Source of the DNA: CAYXXZ01 sp050175615
GTDB lineage: Bacteria > Pseudomonadota > Gammaproteobacteria > Pseudomonadales > Porticoccaceae
Assembly: GCA_050175615.1 (NCBI GenBank)
Contig: JBFXIU010000001.1
Location: 1 to 64,000 of the forward strand
DNA: 64,000 nt
Reading direction: 5' to 3'
The notes beneath the pieces were generated by a model. It was not told the origin of the DNA. It did not search any database and saw only the letters and a program-made list of their open reading frames with translations. The translations under genes and the position numbers were made by a program. Below, piece by piece: positions 49,686-58,072 of this stretch; position 1 is the first letter of the stretch; the number at the start of each line of letters is the position of its first letter.

Positions 49686-50668
49686 AAATTGTCTCCCTGT
49701 TGCCCAGCGCGACGGAACTGATTTGCGGCCTCGGCCTGCGGGAGCAGTTGGTTGGCGTGTCCCACGAATGCGACTATCCCCCATCGGTTCGCGATTTGCC
49801 GGTGTTGACCCGTTCGCGGATTCCCCCCGGCCTGCCCAGCAACGAAATTGACCGCCTGGTGACCGAACAATTGGCAACCGACATCGCCCTCTACAACCTT
49901 GAACTGGACACTCTTATTGCTCTGGCGCCGGATCTGATTGTCACCCAGGCGCTCTGCGATGTCTGTGCGGTGTCCGGCAGTGAAGTGGCGCGGGCGCTGG
50001 CCAGTTTGCCCGGCGATCCTCAGGTGGTGAATCTGGAGCCAACCTGCTTGGGTGACGTGCTCGACACAGTGACCCTGGTGGCGGAAGCTGCCGGTTGCCC
50101 GCAACAGGGTCGCCGGTATGTGGCCGAACTGGAACAGCGCATTGATGCTGTTGCCGGGCGCAGCGCCGCCATTGCCAGCTCGCAAAAACCCAGGGTGGCC
50201 ATGCTCGACTGGCTCGATCCTCTGTTTGACGGCGGCCACTGGTGCCCGGAAATTATCGAACTGGCCGGTGGTGTCCCCTGTCTGGGGGAAAAACAGACGC
50301 CATCGCGGCGCCGCCAGTGGCAGGAGTTGATTGAAGTCCAGCCGGAGGTGATTTTTATCGCCCTTTGCGGTTTCGATATAAAACGATCCCTGGTGGATGT
50401 GCAGAAATTCTTTGCCTGTCGCGAGTTTGCAGAATTGTGGCGGCAGTGCCAGCCCCAAATTTATCTGGTCGACGGCAATGCCTATTTCAGCCGACCGGGG
50501 CCGCGGTTGGTGGACAGCCTGGAGATTATGGCCAATGCACTGCATTCGGAAACACATCCGCTGCCAACAGATTTGGTTGCGGCAATGACCTTTGACCGTG
50601 CGACAATTGAGCTCACCTTAGCCAGTGGCAACCAGGCTGATGACAGCCAGAGCGGAGATTTCAAATGA
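49682..50668 (+). CDS. Cobalamin-binding protein of the BtuF fold without a signal peptide
   Basis: A 328-residue protein of the PF01497 (periplasmic binding, class III) family. IVSLLPSATELICGLGLREQLVGVSHECDYP opens it; DLIVTQALCDVCAVSG follows, then a helix linker and MLDWLDPLFDGGHWCPEIIELAGG. There is no signal peptide: the first residues are MKIVSLLPS. It may therefore handle corrinoid in the cytosol, in contrast to the secreted BtuF at the end of this operon. The start overlaps the PP-loop gene, and its end overlaps cobO by 4 bases. Confidence 0.88.
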   Translation: MKIVSLLPSATELICGLGLREQLVGVSHECDYPPSVRDLPVLTRSRIPPGLPSNEIDRLVTEQLATDIALYNLELDTLIALAPDLIVTQALCDVCAVSGSEVARALASLPGDPQVVNLEPTCLGDVLDTVTLVAEAAGCPQQGRRYVAELEQRIDAVAGRSAAIASSQKPRVAMLDWLDPLFDGGHWCPEIIELAGGVPCLGEKQTPSRRRQWQELIEVQPEVIFIALCGFDIKRSLVDVQKFFACREFAELWRQCQPQIYLVDGNAYFSRPGPRLVDSLEIMANALHSETHPLPTDLVAAMTFDRATIELTLASGNQADDSQSGDFK

Positions 50669-51276
50669 GTGAAGACACGAAAAACCAGGACAGGCACCAG
50701 CAGAAAATGCAGAAACTCAAGGAGAAGGTCGACGCCCATATCGAAGCGGCAAACACCGAGCGCGGCGTCATGATCCTGCTCACCGGCAACGGCAAGGGCA
50801 AAAGCAGTTCCGCCTTTGGTATGGTGATGCGCAGCCTGGGTTACGGCTACAAAGTGGGGGTGGTGCAATTTATCAAGGGCGAGCAGCTCTCCGGCGAAGA
50901 GATTTATATTCGCGAGCAGTGCCCACAGGTGGATTTTTATCAAATGGGCACGGGCTTTACCTGGGATACTCAGGATCGCTCAGGGGATATGGCCGCCGCC
51001 GAGCGCACCTGGCAGGTGGCGGAGCGCATGCTGGCAGACCCCAGTTTTCATTTGGTGGTGCTGGACGAGCTGACCTATATGCTCAGTTTTAAGTACCTGG
51101 ATGAGAGCAGGGTGCTGTCGGCACTGAAAAACCGCCCCCAGGAACAGAGCGTGGTGGTCACCGGGCGCGGCGGTGGTTCAGAGCTCATTGAAATTGCCGA
51201 CACGGTCACCGAGCTCAAAGACATCAAGCATGGTTACGCCTCAGGTATCAAAGCCCGCAAGGGCGTCGACTTTTAG
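50665..51276 (+). CDS. cobO: Cob(I)yrinic acid a,c-diamide adenosyltransferase CobO/BtuR
   Basis: A 203-residue enzyme that adds the 5'-deoxyadenosyl group to imported or intermediate corrinoids. The P-loop GNGKGKSS is near residue 42, followed by VGVVQFIKG and VVLDELTYML (Walker B). C-terminal TGRGG and KHGYASGIKARKGVDF match the family end. In a salvage operon it makes adenosylcobalamin, the riboswitch ligand, from imported vitamin B12. Confidence 0.96.
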   Translation: MSEDTKNQDRHQQKMQKLKEKVDAHIEAANTERGVMILLTGNGKGKSSSAFGMVMRSLGYGYKVGVVQFIKGEQLSGEEIYIREQCPQVDFYQMGTGFTWDTQDRSGDMAAAERTWQVAERMLADPSFHLVVLDELTYMLSFKYLDESRVLSALKNRPQEQSVVVTGRGGGSELIEIADTVTELKDIKHGYASGIKARKGVDF

Positions 51277-51288
51277 GCCGGAGCGAAG

Positions 51289-52320
51289 GTGCGCCATATT
51301 CGCCCGCAAAAACTGCTGATGATTCTGGCATTGCTGTTGCCGGTGGTGGCGCTGTTTTCCCTGATGTCCGGAGCCGTCAATCTGCCGTTGGCAAGTGTGG
51401 GTCGAGCGTTTTCGGAGTGGTTTGCTGCCAGCGGCCTGGTGAGCCAGGACAGCATTATTCTTGTCAATATTCGCTTGCCCCGTATTGTTCTGGCGATGGC
51501 TGTTGGCGCCGTGTTGGCCAGTAGCGGTGCGGTGATGCAGGGGTTGTTTCGCAATCCCCTTGCCGATCCTTCCTTGATCGGTGTGTCCAGCGGCGCGTCC
51601 GTGGGCGCCAGCCTGGTGATTGTGGCGGCGTCCTCCCTGTTGCAAAGCACCGCGACCTTTGGCCTGACCCTGGTGGCGCTGGGGGCTTTTGGCGGCGGTT
51701 TTGTCGCCACTATTCTGGTATACCGGCTGGCCACTTCCAATATGGGCACTTCCGTTGCCACCATGCTGTTGGCGGGCATCGCCATCAGCGCCTTTGCTGG
51801 CGCCATCAACAGCCTGCTCAGTTATTTTGCCGACAACGATATGCTCCGTCAGATCAGCCTCTGGCAAATGGGCAATCTCAGCACCGCCAACTGGCCGCGG
51901 GTGGCGCTGATAACCCTGGTGGCGGTCATTCTGGCGGTGGGCTTTCCCCGCAACAGCCGGGCGCTCAACGCCATGCTTCTCGGCGAGTCGGAAGCCCGCC
52001 ATCTGGGGGTGGATGTGCAGCGCATCAAAACCCGGCTGATTGTGCTCACCGCTCTCGGGGTGGGTACAGCGGTGGCGGTCGCCGGGCTGGTGGCCTTTGT
52101 CGGCCTGGTGGTTCCCCATGTGATTCGCCTTCTTATTGGCCCCGATCACCGTTGGCTGATTCCCGGTTCCGCCATTGCCGGAGCGGTTTTATTGCTGATT
52201 GCCGATAATCTGGCGCGTATTCTGGTGTCGCCCGCAGAATTGCCCACGGGAATTCTCACCGCACTGTTGGGCGCACCCTTTTTTGTGGCTCTGTTGGTGC
52301 AGCAGCGGGTGAGGTTATAG
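51289..52320 (+). CDS. btuC: Cobalamin ABC transporter permease BtuC (FecCD family)
   Basis: A 343-residue permease with about ten helices. The FecCD signatures are IRLPRIVLAMAVGAVLASSGAVMQGLFRNPLADPSLIGVSSGASVGASLVI, MLGESEARHLGVDVQRIK (coupling region) and FVGLVVPHVIRLLIGPDHRWLIPGSAIAGAVLLLIADNLAR. GTG 51289 has GGAG 5 bases upstream. Some stretches are closer to heme permeases (HmuU) than to E. coli BtuC, but the operon context makes cobalamin the likely cargo. Confidence 0.92.
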   Translation: MRHIRPQKLLMILALLLPVVALFSLMSGAVNLPLASVGRAFSEWFAASGLVSQDSIILVNIRLPRIVLAMAVGAVLASSGAVMQGLFRNPLADPSLIGVSSGASVGASLVIVAASSLLQSTATFGLTLVALGAFGGGFVATILVYRLATSNMGTSVATMLLAGIAISAFAGAINSLLSYFADNDMLRQISLWQMGNLSTANWPRVALITLVAVILAVGFPRNSRALNAMLLGESEARHLGVDVQRIKTRLIVLTALGVGTAVAVAGLVAFVGLVVPHVIRLLIGPDHRWLIPGSAIAGAVLLLIADNLARILVSPAELPTGILTALLGAPFFVALLVQQRVRL

Positions 52321-52322
52321 CC

Positions 52323-53096
52323 ATGGCTTTAGTTGCCAATAAGGTTTCGGTACACCTTGCCGGGTTTGATTTACTGCGCCGAGTATCCGTGGCCGTTGAG
52401 CCGGGCAAAGTGACTGCGGTGGTGGGGCCAAACGGGGCGGGCAAGTCGTCGTTGTTGCGGGTGCTCAGCGGAGATTTGCAGGTCACCGGGGGCGATGTTG
52501 CCCTCAATCATCTGCAATTGGCTGACTGGCATCCGGAAAAACGGGCACAGATATTGGCCGTATTGCCCCAGCAGACACCGCTCAATTTTCCGTTTACTGC
52601 CCGTGAGGTGGTGGAGCTGGGGCGTACACCCCACGACACCGGCAAGATCAGGGACAGGGACATTGTTCAGCAAGCCCTGGCGCTGGTGGATGCTTCTTAT
52701 CTGGATAAACGCTTCTACACAGAAATGTCTGGAGGGGAAAAACAGCGGGTGCAGCTGGCGCGGGTGCTGGCGCAGATTTGGGAACCGTCGCCGCTGGGTG
52801 AGCGCTTTTTGATTATGGATGAGCCCACGTCGGCCTTTGACCTCTGCCATCAGCAGATGACCCTGGACATTGTTCAGCGTTTTTCCGGCGAAGGAGTGGG
52901 GGTGTTGATGGTACTTCACGACCTCAATCTGGCGGCGCGCTGTGCCGATAACCTGGTGGTGCTCACCTGCGGCACGATTGCCGCTCAGGGCAGCCCGGAA
53001 GATGTGCTTACCGAAGCGTTGATTGCCGATGTCTTTCGCGTGAAGGCGATGATTGGTCGCAACCCGCGCACCAATACGCCGCTGGTGATCACATGA
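52323..53096 (+). CDS. btuD: Cobalamin ABC transporter ATP-binding protein BtuD
   Basis: A 257-residue ABC ATPase with Walker A GPNGAGKSS, Q-loop in VLPQQTPL, signature MSGGEKQR, Walker B FLIMDEPTSAFD and switch His in LHDLNLAAR. The segment PEKRAQILAVLPQQTPLNFPFTAREVVELGR is reminiscent of HmuV heme-import ATPases. Given the riboswitch and BtuF partner, cobalamin import is the better call. It starts 2 bases after btuC and overlaps btuF by 4. Confidence 0.9.
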   Translation: MALVANKVSVHLAGFDLLRRVSVAVEPGKVTAVVGPNGAGKSSLLRVLSGDLQVTGGDVALNHLQLADWHPEKRAQILAVLPQQTPLNFPFTAREVVELGRTPHDTGKIRDRDIVQQALALVDASYLDKRFYTEMSGGEKQRVQLARVLAQIWEPSPLGERFLIMDEPTSAFDLCHQQMTLDIVQRFSGEGVGVLMVLHDLNLAARCADNLVVLTCGTIAAQGSPEDVLTEALIADVFRVKAMIGRNPRTNTPLVIT

Positions 53097-53986
53097 GATC
53101 GGGGCGGATAAAACCTGCTGCGGTCTGGCGGATTTTTATTCTTTTGTGCGGCTTCTCGGCAGCGGCTTATGGCGAGATTCGCCTTGAGGACGATCTCGGC
53201 AGCCAGGTGGTATTGGCGGCGCCAGCCCAGCGAATTATCTCCCTGGCGCCGAATATTACTGAAATGCTCTATTTTGTCGGCGCCGGAGACCGCATCATCG
53301 GCGCCGATGAATACAGCAACTATCCCGAAGAGGCCAAAAATATTCTTCGCGTCAATAATTATCAGGCGGCCAATTACGAACTGATTTTGTCGCTGAAACC
53401 TGACCTGGTGATCGCCTGGCATTCCGGCAATGGCGACCAGATTATTGCCCGGTTGCGCCAGCTGGGATTGCCGGTTTTTGTCATTGAGCCCCGGCGGCTG
53501 GACGATATCGCGAGAATTTTTCACCAGTTCGGTGTGCTTTCCGGGCTTGTGGCAGGCGCCACCCAAAAGGCTGAAGCTTTCAACGATGAGCTGGCAAGTT
53601 TGCGTGGCCGATATGAGCAGGCCGCCCCGGTAAGGGTGTTTTATCAGATTTGGAACGAACCCTTGATCACCCTTAACGGCAAGCATCTGGTCAGTGATGT
53701 TATTCGTCTCTGTGGTGGAGTCAACGTGTTCGGCGACGCCATCCCCCTGGTGCCCTATGTCAATATCGAAGCGGTGATTCGCGCCAATCCCCAGGTCATT
53801 GTTGCCAGTGGCAGCAGTGACGCCAGTCCCCAGTGGCTGCAAATGTGGCGGGACTGGCCAGCCATAGATGCAGTGCAGCACAATCGCGTTTACGCCATTC
53901 CCCCGGATTTGATGCAGCGCCACTCCATGCGCATCCTTGAGGGTGCCCAAAGCCTGTGCCAGTTTCTTGATGGAGCGCGACAATAA
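53093..53986 (+). CDS. btuF: Periplasmic cobalamin-binding protein BtuF
   Basis: A 297-residue secreted class III binding protein. The signal peptide is VWRIFILLCGFSAAAYG. The two lobes are RIISLAPNITEMLYFVGAGDRIIGADEYSNYP and WNEPLITLNGKHLVSDVIRLCGGVNVFGD, joined by the rigid helix. LVIAWHSGNGDQII matches the BtuF WxxGN region. ATG 53093 overlaps the btuD stop. It captures vitamin B12 arriving through BtuB and delivers it to BtuCD. Confidence 0.92.
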   Translation: MRSGRIKPAAVWRIFILLCGFSAAAYGEIRLEDDLGSQVVLAAPAQRIISLAPNITEMLYFVGAGDRIIGADEYSNYPEEAKNILRVNNYQAANYELILSLKPDLVIAWHSGNGDQIIARLRQLGLPVFVIEPRRLDDIARIFHQFGVLSGLVAGATQKAEAFNDELASLRGRYEQAAPVRVFYQIWNEPLITLNGKHLVSDVIRLCGGVNVFGDAIPLVPYVNIEAVIRANPQVIVASGSSDASPQWLQMWRDWPAIDAVQHNRVYAIPPDLMQRHSMRILEGAQSLCQFLDGARQ

Positions 53987-54065
53987 ACCCGGCTTTTGGT
54001 CTGGCTTCCTTGATGGAATCGCTTTGATTGGGCATAGTTACGCCTTTTACGACAAAGGCTCGCCA

Positions 54066-54740
54066 ATGGCAGATTTCCTTATAGCTCCATCGATTCTCTC
54101 CGCTGATTTTGCCCGCCTCGGCGAAGAGGTCGACGCCGTTCTCAACGCCGGTGCCGATGTGGTTCACTTCGATGTCATGGACAATCACTATGTGCCCAAT
54201 CTCACCATCGGCCCCATGGTGTGCAAGGCGTTGCGCAATTACGGAGTAACGGCGCCCATTGATGTTCACCTCATGGTGGACCCGGTGGATGACCTTATTC
54301 GCATGTTTGCCGATGCTGGCGCCAGCTGGATTACCTTTCACCCCGAAGCGTCCCGCCATGTGGATCGCTCCCTGCAGTTGATTCGCGAGCTGGGCTGCAA
54401 GGCGGGTCTGGTGCTCAATCCCGCCACCGGCCTCGATTGTGTCGACTATGTCATGGACAAGCTCGATATGATTTTACTGATGTCGGTAAACCCCGGCTTT
54501 GGCGGCCAGAAGTTTATTCCCAAAACCCTGGATAAGCTCAAAGCTGCCCGCAAACGCATTGATGATTCAGGTCTCGCCATTCGTCTGGAAATCGACGGCG
54601 GCGTCACCGCAAATAATATCGCCGAGATCGCCGCCGCTGGCGCCGACACCTTTGTCGCCGGTTCAGCCATTTACGGCGCCGCCAGCTACGCCGAGGCCAT
54701 TGCCGCCATGCGCGCCGAACTGGCCAGGGTTGGAGTATAG
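54066..54740 (+). CDS. rpe: Ribulose-phosphate 3-epimerase Rpe
   Basis: A 224-residue TIM-barrel enzyme interconverting ribulose-5-phosphate and xylulose-5-phosphate. Catalytic Asp and His residues are in VVHFDVMDNHYVPNLTIG, DVHLMV, and the phosphate-loop LEIDGGVTANNI; MSVNPGFGGQKFIP is the flexible lid. ATG 54066 has AAAGG 8 bases before it and gives the family start MADFLIAPSIL. In Pseudomonas gph lies between rpe and trpE; here it is absent and a trp leader follows directly. Confidence 0.97.
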   Translation: MADFLIAPSILSADFARLGEEVDAVLNAGADVVHFDVMDNHYVPNLTIGPMVCKALRNYGVTAPIDVHLMVDPVDDLIRMFADAGASWITFHPEASRHVDRSLQLIRELGCKAGLVLNPATGLDCVDYVMDKLDMILLMSVNPGFGGQKFIPKTLDKLKAARKRIDDSGLAIRLEIDGGVTANNIAEIAAAGADTFVAGSAIYGAASYAEAIAAMRAELARVGV

Positions 54741-54796
54741 AGGTTTTAAAGCGTGCCAAAATCCACTAAACTGCCACGCAAATTCAGGACGTAACC

Positions 54797-54859
54797 ATGA
54801 GAGAGCGCAAGCCCTGTTCGACATTTCATGCTTTTCACTGCTGGCGATGGCGCCAATAG
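54797..54859 (+). CDS. trpL: trp operon leader peptide TrpL
   Basis: A 20-codon frame ends CysTrpArgTrpArgGln-stop, so two Trp codons (TGG at 54842 and 54848) lie in the last five codons. It sits 137 bases before trpE and is immediately followed by a terminator-like hairpin. This is the classical layout of transcription attenuation: ribosome stalling at Trp codons under tryptophan shortage allows the antiterminator to form. No strong ribosome site is visible. Regulation of this type is known for trpE in Pseudomonas. Confidence 0.85.
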   Translation: MRERKPCSTFHAFHCWRWRQ

Positions 54860-54890
54860 CAGTGGTTGCCCGCGTCTGGCGGGATCTTTT
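54842..54890 (+). terminator. trp attenuator (competing hairpins)
   Basis: The terminator is CCCGC (54869-54873), a 5-base loop, then GCGGG (54879-54883) followed by ATCTTTT. The Trp-codon region forms an alternative hairpin, TGGCG (54842-54846) with CGCCA (54851-54855). CGCCA can also pair with TGGCG at 54877-54881, which would break the terminator. The set gives pause, antiterminator and terminator forms. Confidence 0.78.
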
Positions 54891-54932
54891 AGGTAATTGA
54901 GTTTTATCTGAATTTTTAATAAAGGCATGAAC

Positions 54933-56435
54933 ATGAATCAGCAACAGTTTGCCGAGCTGGCAGCTCAGGGCGCGGCGGAAGGCAAAGGGCGAATCCCTGT
55001 CACTCGCGAAATCCTCGCCGATCTCGAAACTCCCGTCAGTACCTACCTTAAATTGGCGCGCGGCGCCTATTCCTATTTGTTTGAATCTGTAGAAGGCGGC
55101 GAAAAATGGGGGCGTTACTCTTTTATTGGCTTGCCTGCTCGAACGGTACTTAAAGTCTGCGGCGATGAAATCCGCCGGGAAGAGGACGGCCACTGCGTTG
55201 AGTCATTCAAGGTTGAGGATCCTCTAGCCTATATCGACGATTTTTGTCGCAGCTTTGATGTTGTCGATGTGCCGGGGCTGCCCAGGTTTAACGGCGGTCT
55301 GGTAGGTTACTTTGGCTACGACACCGTGCGCTACGTGGAGCCGCGCCTGCGGGCGACGACCCCTCCGGATGAACTGGGCACCCCGGATATTCTGTTGATG
55401 GTGTCCGACGACGTGGTGGTTTTTGACAACCTCGCCGGCAAGCTTGTCCTTATCGTTCATGTCGATCCGGCGGATGAAAACGCCTTCCAGGTCGCCCAGC
55501 AGCGCCTCGATGAAATCGAAAGCCGCCTCCACCAGCCGACACCGGATCTGCCGCCCATCAAGCTTCAAGGCGAGGGGGTTGCCGAGTCGGCGTTTATCTC
55601 CAGCATGGGGCAGGCGGGTTACGAAGCGGCGGTAGAAAAAATCAAGGCCTACACCCAGCAGGGCGATATTATGCAGGTGGTGCCCTCCCAGCGGCTGACG
55701 CTGCCGTTCCCGGCGGAACCCTTAAACCTTTACCGCGCGCTGCGCAATCTCAATCCTTCGCCCTACCTGTTTTTTCTCGATCTGGGCGAGTTCCAGATTG
55801 CCGGTTCATCCCCGGAGATTCTCGCCCGCCTTGAGAATGGCGAAGTGACCGTCAGACCCATTGCCGGCACCCGTCGACGAGGCCATACCCACGAAGAAGA
55901 TCTGGCCATGGAAGCGGAGATGCTTGCCGACCCCAAGGAAATCGCCGAGCACCTGATGCTGATCGACCTGGGGCGCAACGATGTTGGCCGGGTTTCAAAA
56001 ATTGGCGAAGTCAAAGTCACCGAAAAAATGGTGGTGGAGCGCTTTTCCCACGTCATGCACATCACCTCCAATGTCACCGGGCGAGTTCGCGACGGTGTTG
56101 GCGCCATCGATGTGCTGCGCGCCACACTACCAGCGGGCACCCTCAGCGGCGCGCCGAAAATCCGCGCCATGGAAATTATCGACGAACTCGAATCGGTAAA
56201 GCGCTGTATTTACGGCGGCGCCGTCGGCTACCTCGGCTGGAATGGCAATATGGATATGGCCATCGCCATTCGCACCGCAGTCATTAAAGACGGCAACCTC
56301 TATGTTCAGGCCGGCGGCGGCATCGTTGCCGACTCCGTGCCCGCCCTTGAGTGGAAAGAAACCATGAACAAGGCGCGCGCCATTTTTCGCGCCGCCGCCA
56401 TGGTTTTACCGGAATCCGGGGAGGAAACGCCATGA
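54933..56435 (+). CDS. trpE: Anthranilate synthase component I TrpE
   Basis: A 500-residue chorismate-utilising enzyme making anthranilate with TrpG. The N-terminal regulatory region has YSYLFESVEGGEKWGRYSFIG, the LLES-like tryptophan feedback site. The catalytic domain has IAGTRRRGHTHEED, LIDLGRNDVGRVSKIG, PAGTLSGAPKIRAMEIIDELE and GGAVGYLGWNGNMDMAIAIRT. ATG 54933 has AAAGG 7 bases upstream; ATG 54927 is too close to it. It overlaps trpG by 4 bases. Confidence 0.98.
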   Translation: MNQQQFAELAAQGAAEGKGRIPVTREILADLETPVSTYLKLARGAYSYLFESVEGGEKWGRYSFIGLPARTVLKVCGDEIRREEDGHCVESFKVEDPLAYIDDFCRSFDVVDVPGLPRFNGGLVGYFGYDTVRYVEPRLRATTPPDELGTPDILLMVSDDVVVFDNLAGKLVLIVHVDPADENAFQVAQQRLDEIESRLHQPTPDLPPIKLQGEGVAESAFISSMGQAGYEAAVEKIKAYTQQGDIMQVVPSQRLTLPFPAEPLNLYRALRNLNPSPYLFFLDLGEFQIAGSSPEILARLENGEVTVRPIAGTRRRGHTHEEDLAMEAEMLADPKEIAEHLMLIDLGRNDVGRVSKIGEVKVTEKMVVERFSHVMHITSNVTGRVRDGVGAIDVLRATLPAGTLSGAPKIRAMEIIDELESVKRCIYGGAVGYLGWNGNMDMAIAIRTAVIKDGNLYVQAGGGIVADSVPALEWKETMNKARAIFRAAAMVLPESGEETP

Positions 56436-57016
56436 TTCTGATGATCGACAACTATGACTCCTTCACCTACAACGTGGTGCAGTATCTGGGGGAGCTGGGT
56501 GCGGATGTGCTGGTGTTTCGCAACGATGAGCTGAGCATTGAGGATATTGCCGCCATGGCGCCGGAGAAAATTGTCATCTCTCCCGGCCCCTGCACACCCA
56601 ACGAGGCGGGCATTTCTGTGGCGGCGATTCGCGAATTTGCCGGCAAAATTCCGATCCTCGGTATCTGTCTGGGGCACCAGAGTATTGGTCAGGCTTTTGG
56701 CGGTCGTATCGTTCGCGCCAGAGAAGTTATGCACGGCAAGACATCCCCGATTTTCCACGCCAATAAGGGAGTGTTTTGCGGGTTAACCAATCCCTTTGAG
56801 GCCACTCGCTATCACTCCCTGATTATCGAAAAAGAAACCCTGCCGGATTGCCTGGAGGTGACTGCCTGGACTCAGCACGGGGATGGCTCCGTGGATGAAA
56901 TCATGGGGGTGCGCCATCGCCAATTTGATATTGAAGGGGTGCAATTCCATCCGGAATCCATCCTTACCGAGCAGGGTCACGACCTGCTGGCGAACTTTCT
57001 CAAAGGAGCCAGATAA
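56432..57016 (+). CDS. trpG: Anthranilate synthase component II, glutamine amidotransferase TrpG
   Basis: A 194-residue class I amidotransferase. The nucleophile Cys is in GICLGHQSIGQAFGG (about residue 79), and the His-Glu pair is in VQFHPESIL. MIDNYDSFTYNVVQYLGELG opens the protein. ATG 56432 overlaps the trpE stop and has GGGGAGG 8 bases upstream. It supplies ammonia to TrpE and may also serve 4-amino-4-deoxychorismate synthesis. Confidence 0.97.
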   Translation: MILMIDNYDSFTYNVVQYLGELGADVLVFRNDELSIEDIAAMAPEKIVISPGPCTPNEAGISVAAIREFAGKIPILGICLGHQSIGQAFGGRIVRAREVMHGKTSPIFHANKGVFCGLTNPFEATRYHSLIIEKETLPDCLEVTAWTQHGDGSVDEIMGVRHRQFDIEGVQFHPESILTEQGHDLLANFLKGAR

Positions 57017-58072
57017 ATGGACATTCAACAGGCGATTGGCCATGTGGTTGATGGCAAACATCTCCACCAGGAGCAAATGGTGGCAGTGATGCGCCAGATT
57101 ATGACCGGCGGCGCCACCCAGGCGCAGATTGGCGGCTTTCTGGTGGCCATGCGCATGAAAGGCGAAACCGTGGATGAAATTACCGGCGCGGTGATGGTGA
57201 TGCGCGAGCTGGCCTCCGGGGTGACGGTATCCGGGAACAACCTTGTGGATATTGTCGGCACCGGCGGCGATGGCGCCAATATTTTCAATGTTTCTACCGC
57301 CAGTTGTTTTGCCGTCGCTGTCAGTGGCGCCCAGGTTGTTAAACACGGCAATCGCTCCCTGAGCAGTAAAAGTGGCAGCGCGGATTTGCTTGAAGCCGCC
57401 GGGGTTGCCATCGGCCTCGCTCCCCACCAGGTCACTCGCTGTGTTGAAGACATGGGCGTGGGCTTTATGTTTGCACCCGCTCACCACAGTGCCATGAAAT
57501 ATGCTGGAGCTGCGCGCAAGGAGCTGGGCATTCGCACACTGTTCAATGTGCTGGGGCCCATGACCAATCCCGCCGGCGTCAAGCGCCAAATGATTGGGGT
57601 TTACGATGTTAAGCTTTGCCGTTTGGTGGCTGAGGTGCTCAAGCGGTTGGGCAGCGAGCATGTTTTGGTGGTTCACAGCGACGACGGCCTCGACGAAATC
57701 AGCCTGGCCGCAGTAACCCATGTAGTCGAACTAAAGGGTGGCGACATCACCGAGTACGACATTGCTCCTGAGGATTTTGGTATCAATCGGCAGAGTCTCG
57801 ACGGTCTCCGCGTTGCTGGCGCTGGCGACTCTTTAAAGCTGATAAGGGACGCCCTTGGCAAGCAGCAGACCGGTGAAGGAGCGAAAGCGGCGGATATGAT
57901 CGCTCTTAATGCCGGTGCGGCCATTTACGTTTCCGGGGTTGCCCTCAATCTGGCTCAGGGGGTGGCCATGGCTCAGGATGCGATTGCCAGCGGTCTTGCC
58001 GGGGAAAAATTGCGCGAGCTTGCCGCCTTTACGGAATGCATGATCACTGATGAGCAGGGAGAACCGCGTTGA
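57017..58072 (+). CDS. trpD: Anthranilate phosphoribosyltransferase TrpD
   Basis: A 351-residue enzyme that transfers phosphoribose from PRPP to anthranilate. The PRPP-binding GTGGDGANIFNVST, KHGNRSLSSKSGSADLLEA and the DDGLDE metal site are all present. It starts directly after the trpG stop and overlaps trpC by 4 bases (TTGA). Confidence 0.97.
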   Translation: MDIQQAIGHVVDGKHLHQEQMVAVMRQIMTGGATQAQIGGFLVAMRMKGETVDEITGAVMVMRELASGVTVSGNNLVDIVGTGGDGANIFNVSTASCFAVAVSGAQVVKHGNRSLSSKSGSADLLEAAGVAIGLAPHQVTRCVEDMGVGFMFAPAHHSAMKYAGAARKELGIRTLFNVLGPMTNPAGVKRQMIGVYDVKLCRLVAEVLKRLGSEHVLVVHSDDGLDEISLAAVTHVVELKGGDITEYDIAPEDFGINRQSLDGLRVAGAGDSLKLIRDALGKQQTGEGAKAADMIALNAGAAIYVSGVALNLAQGVAMAQDAIASGLAGEKLRELAAFTECMITDEQGEPR

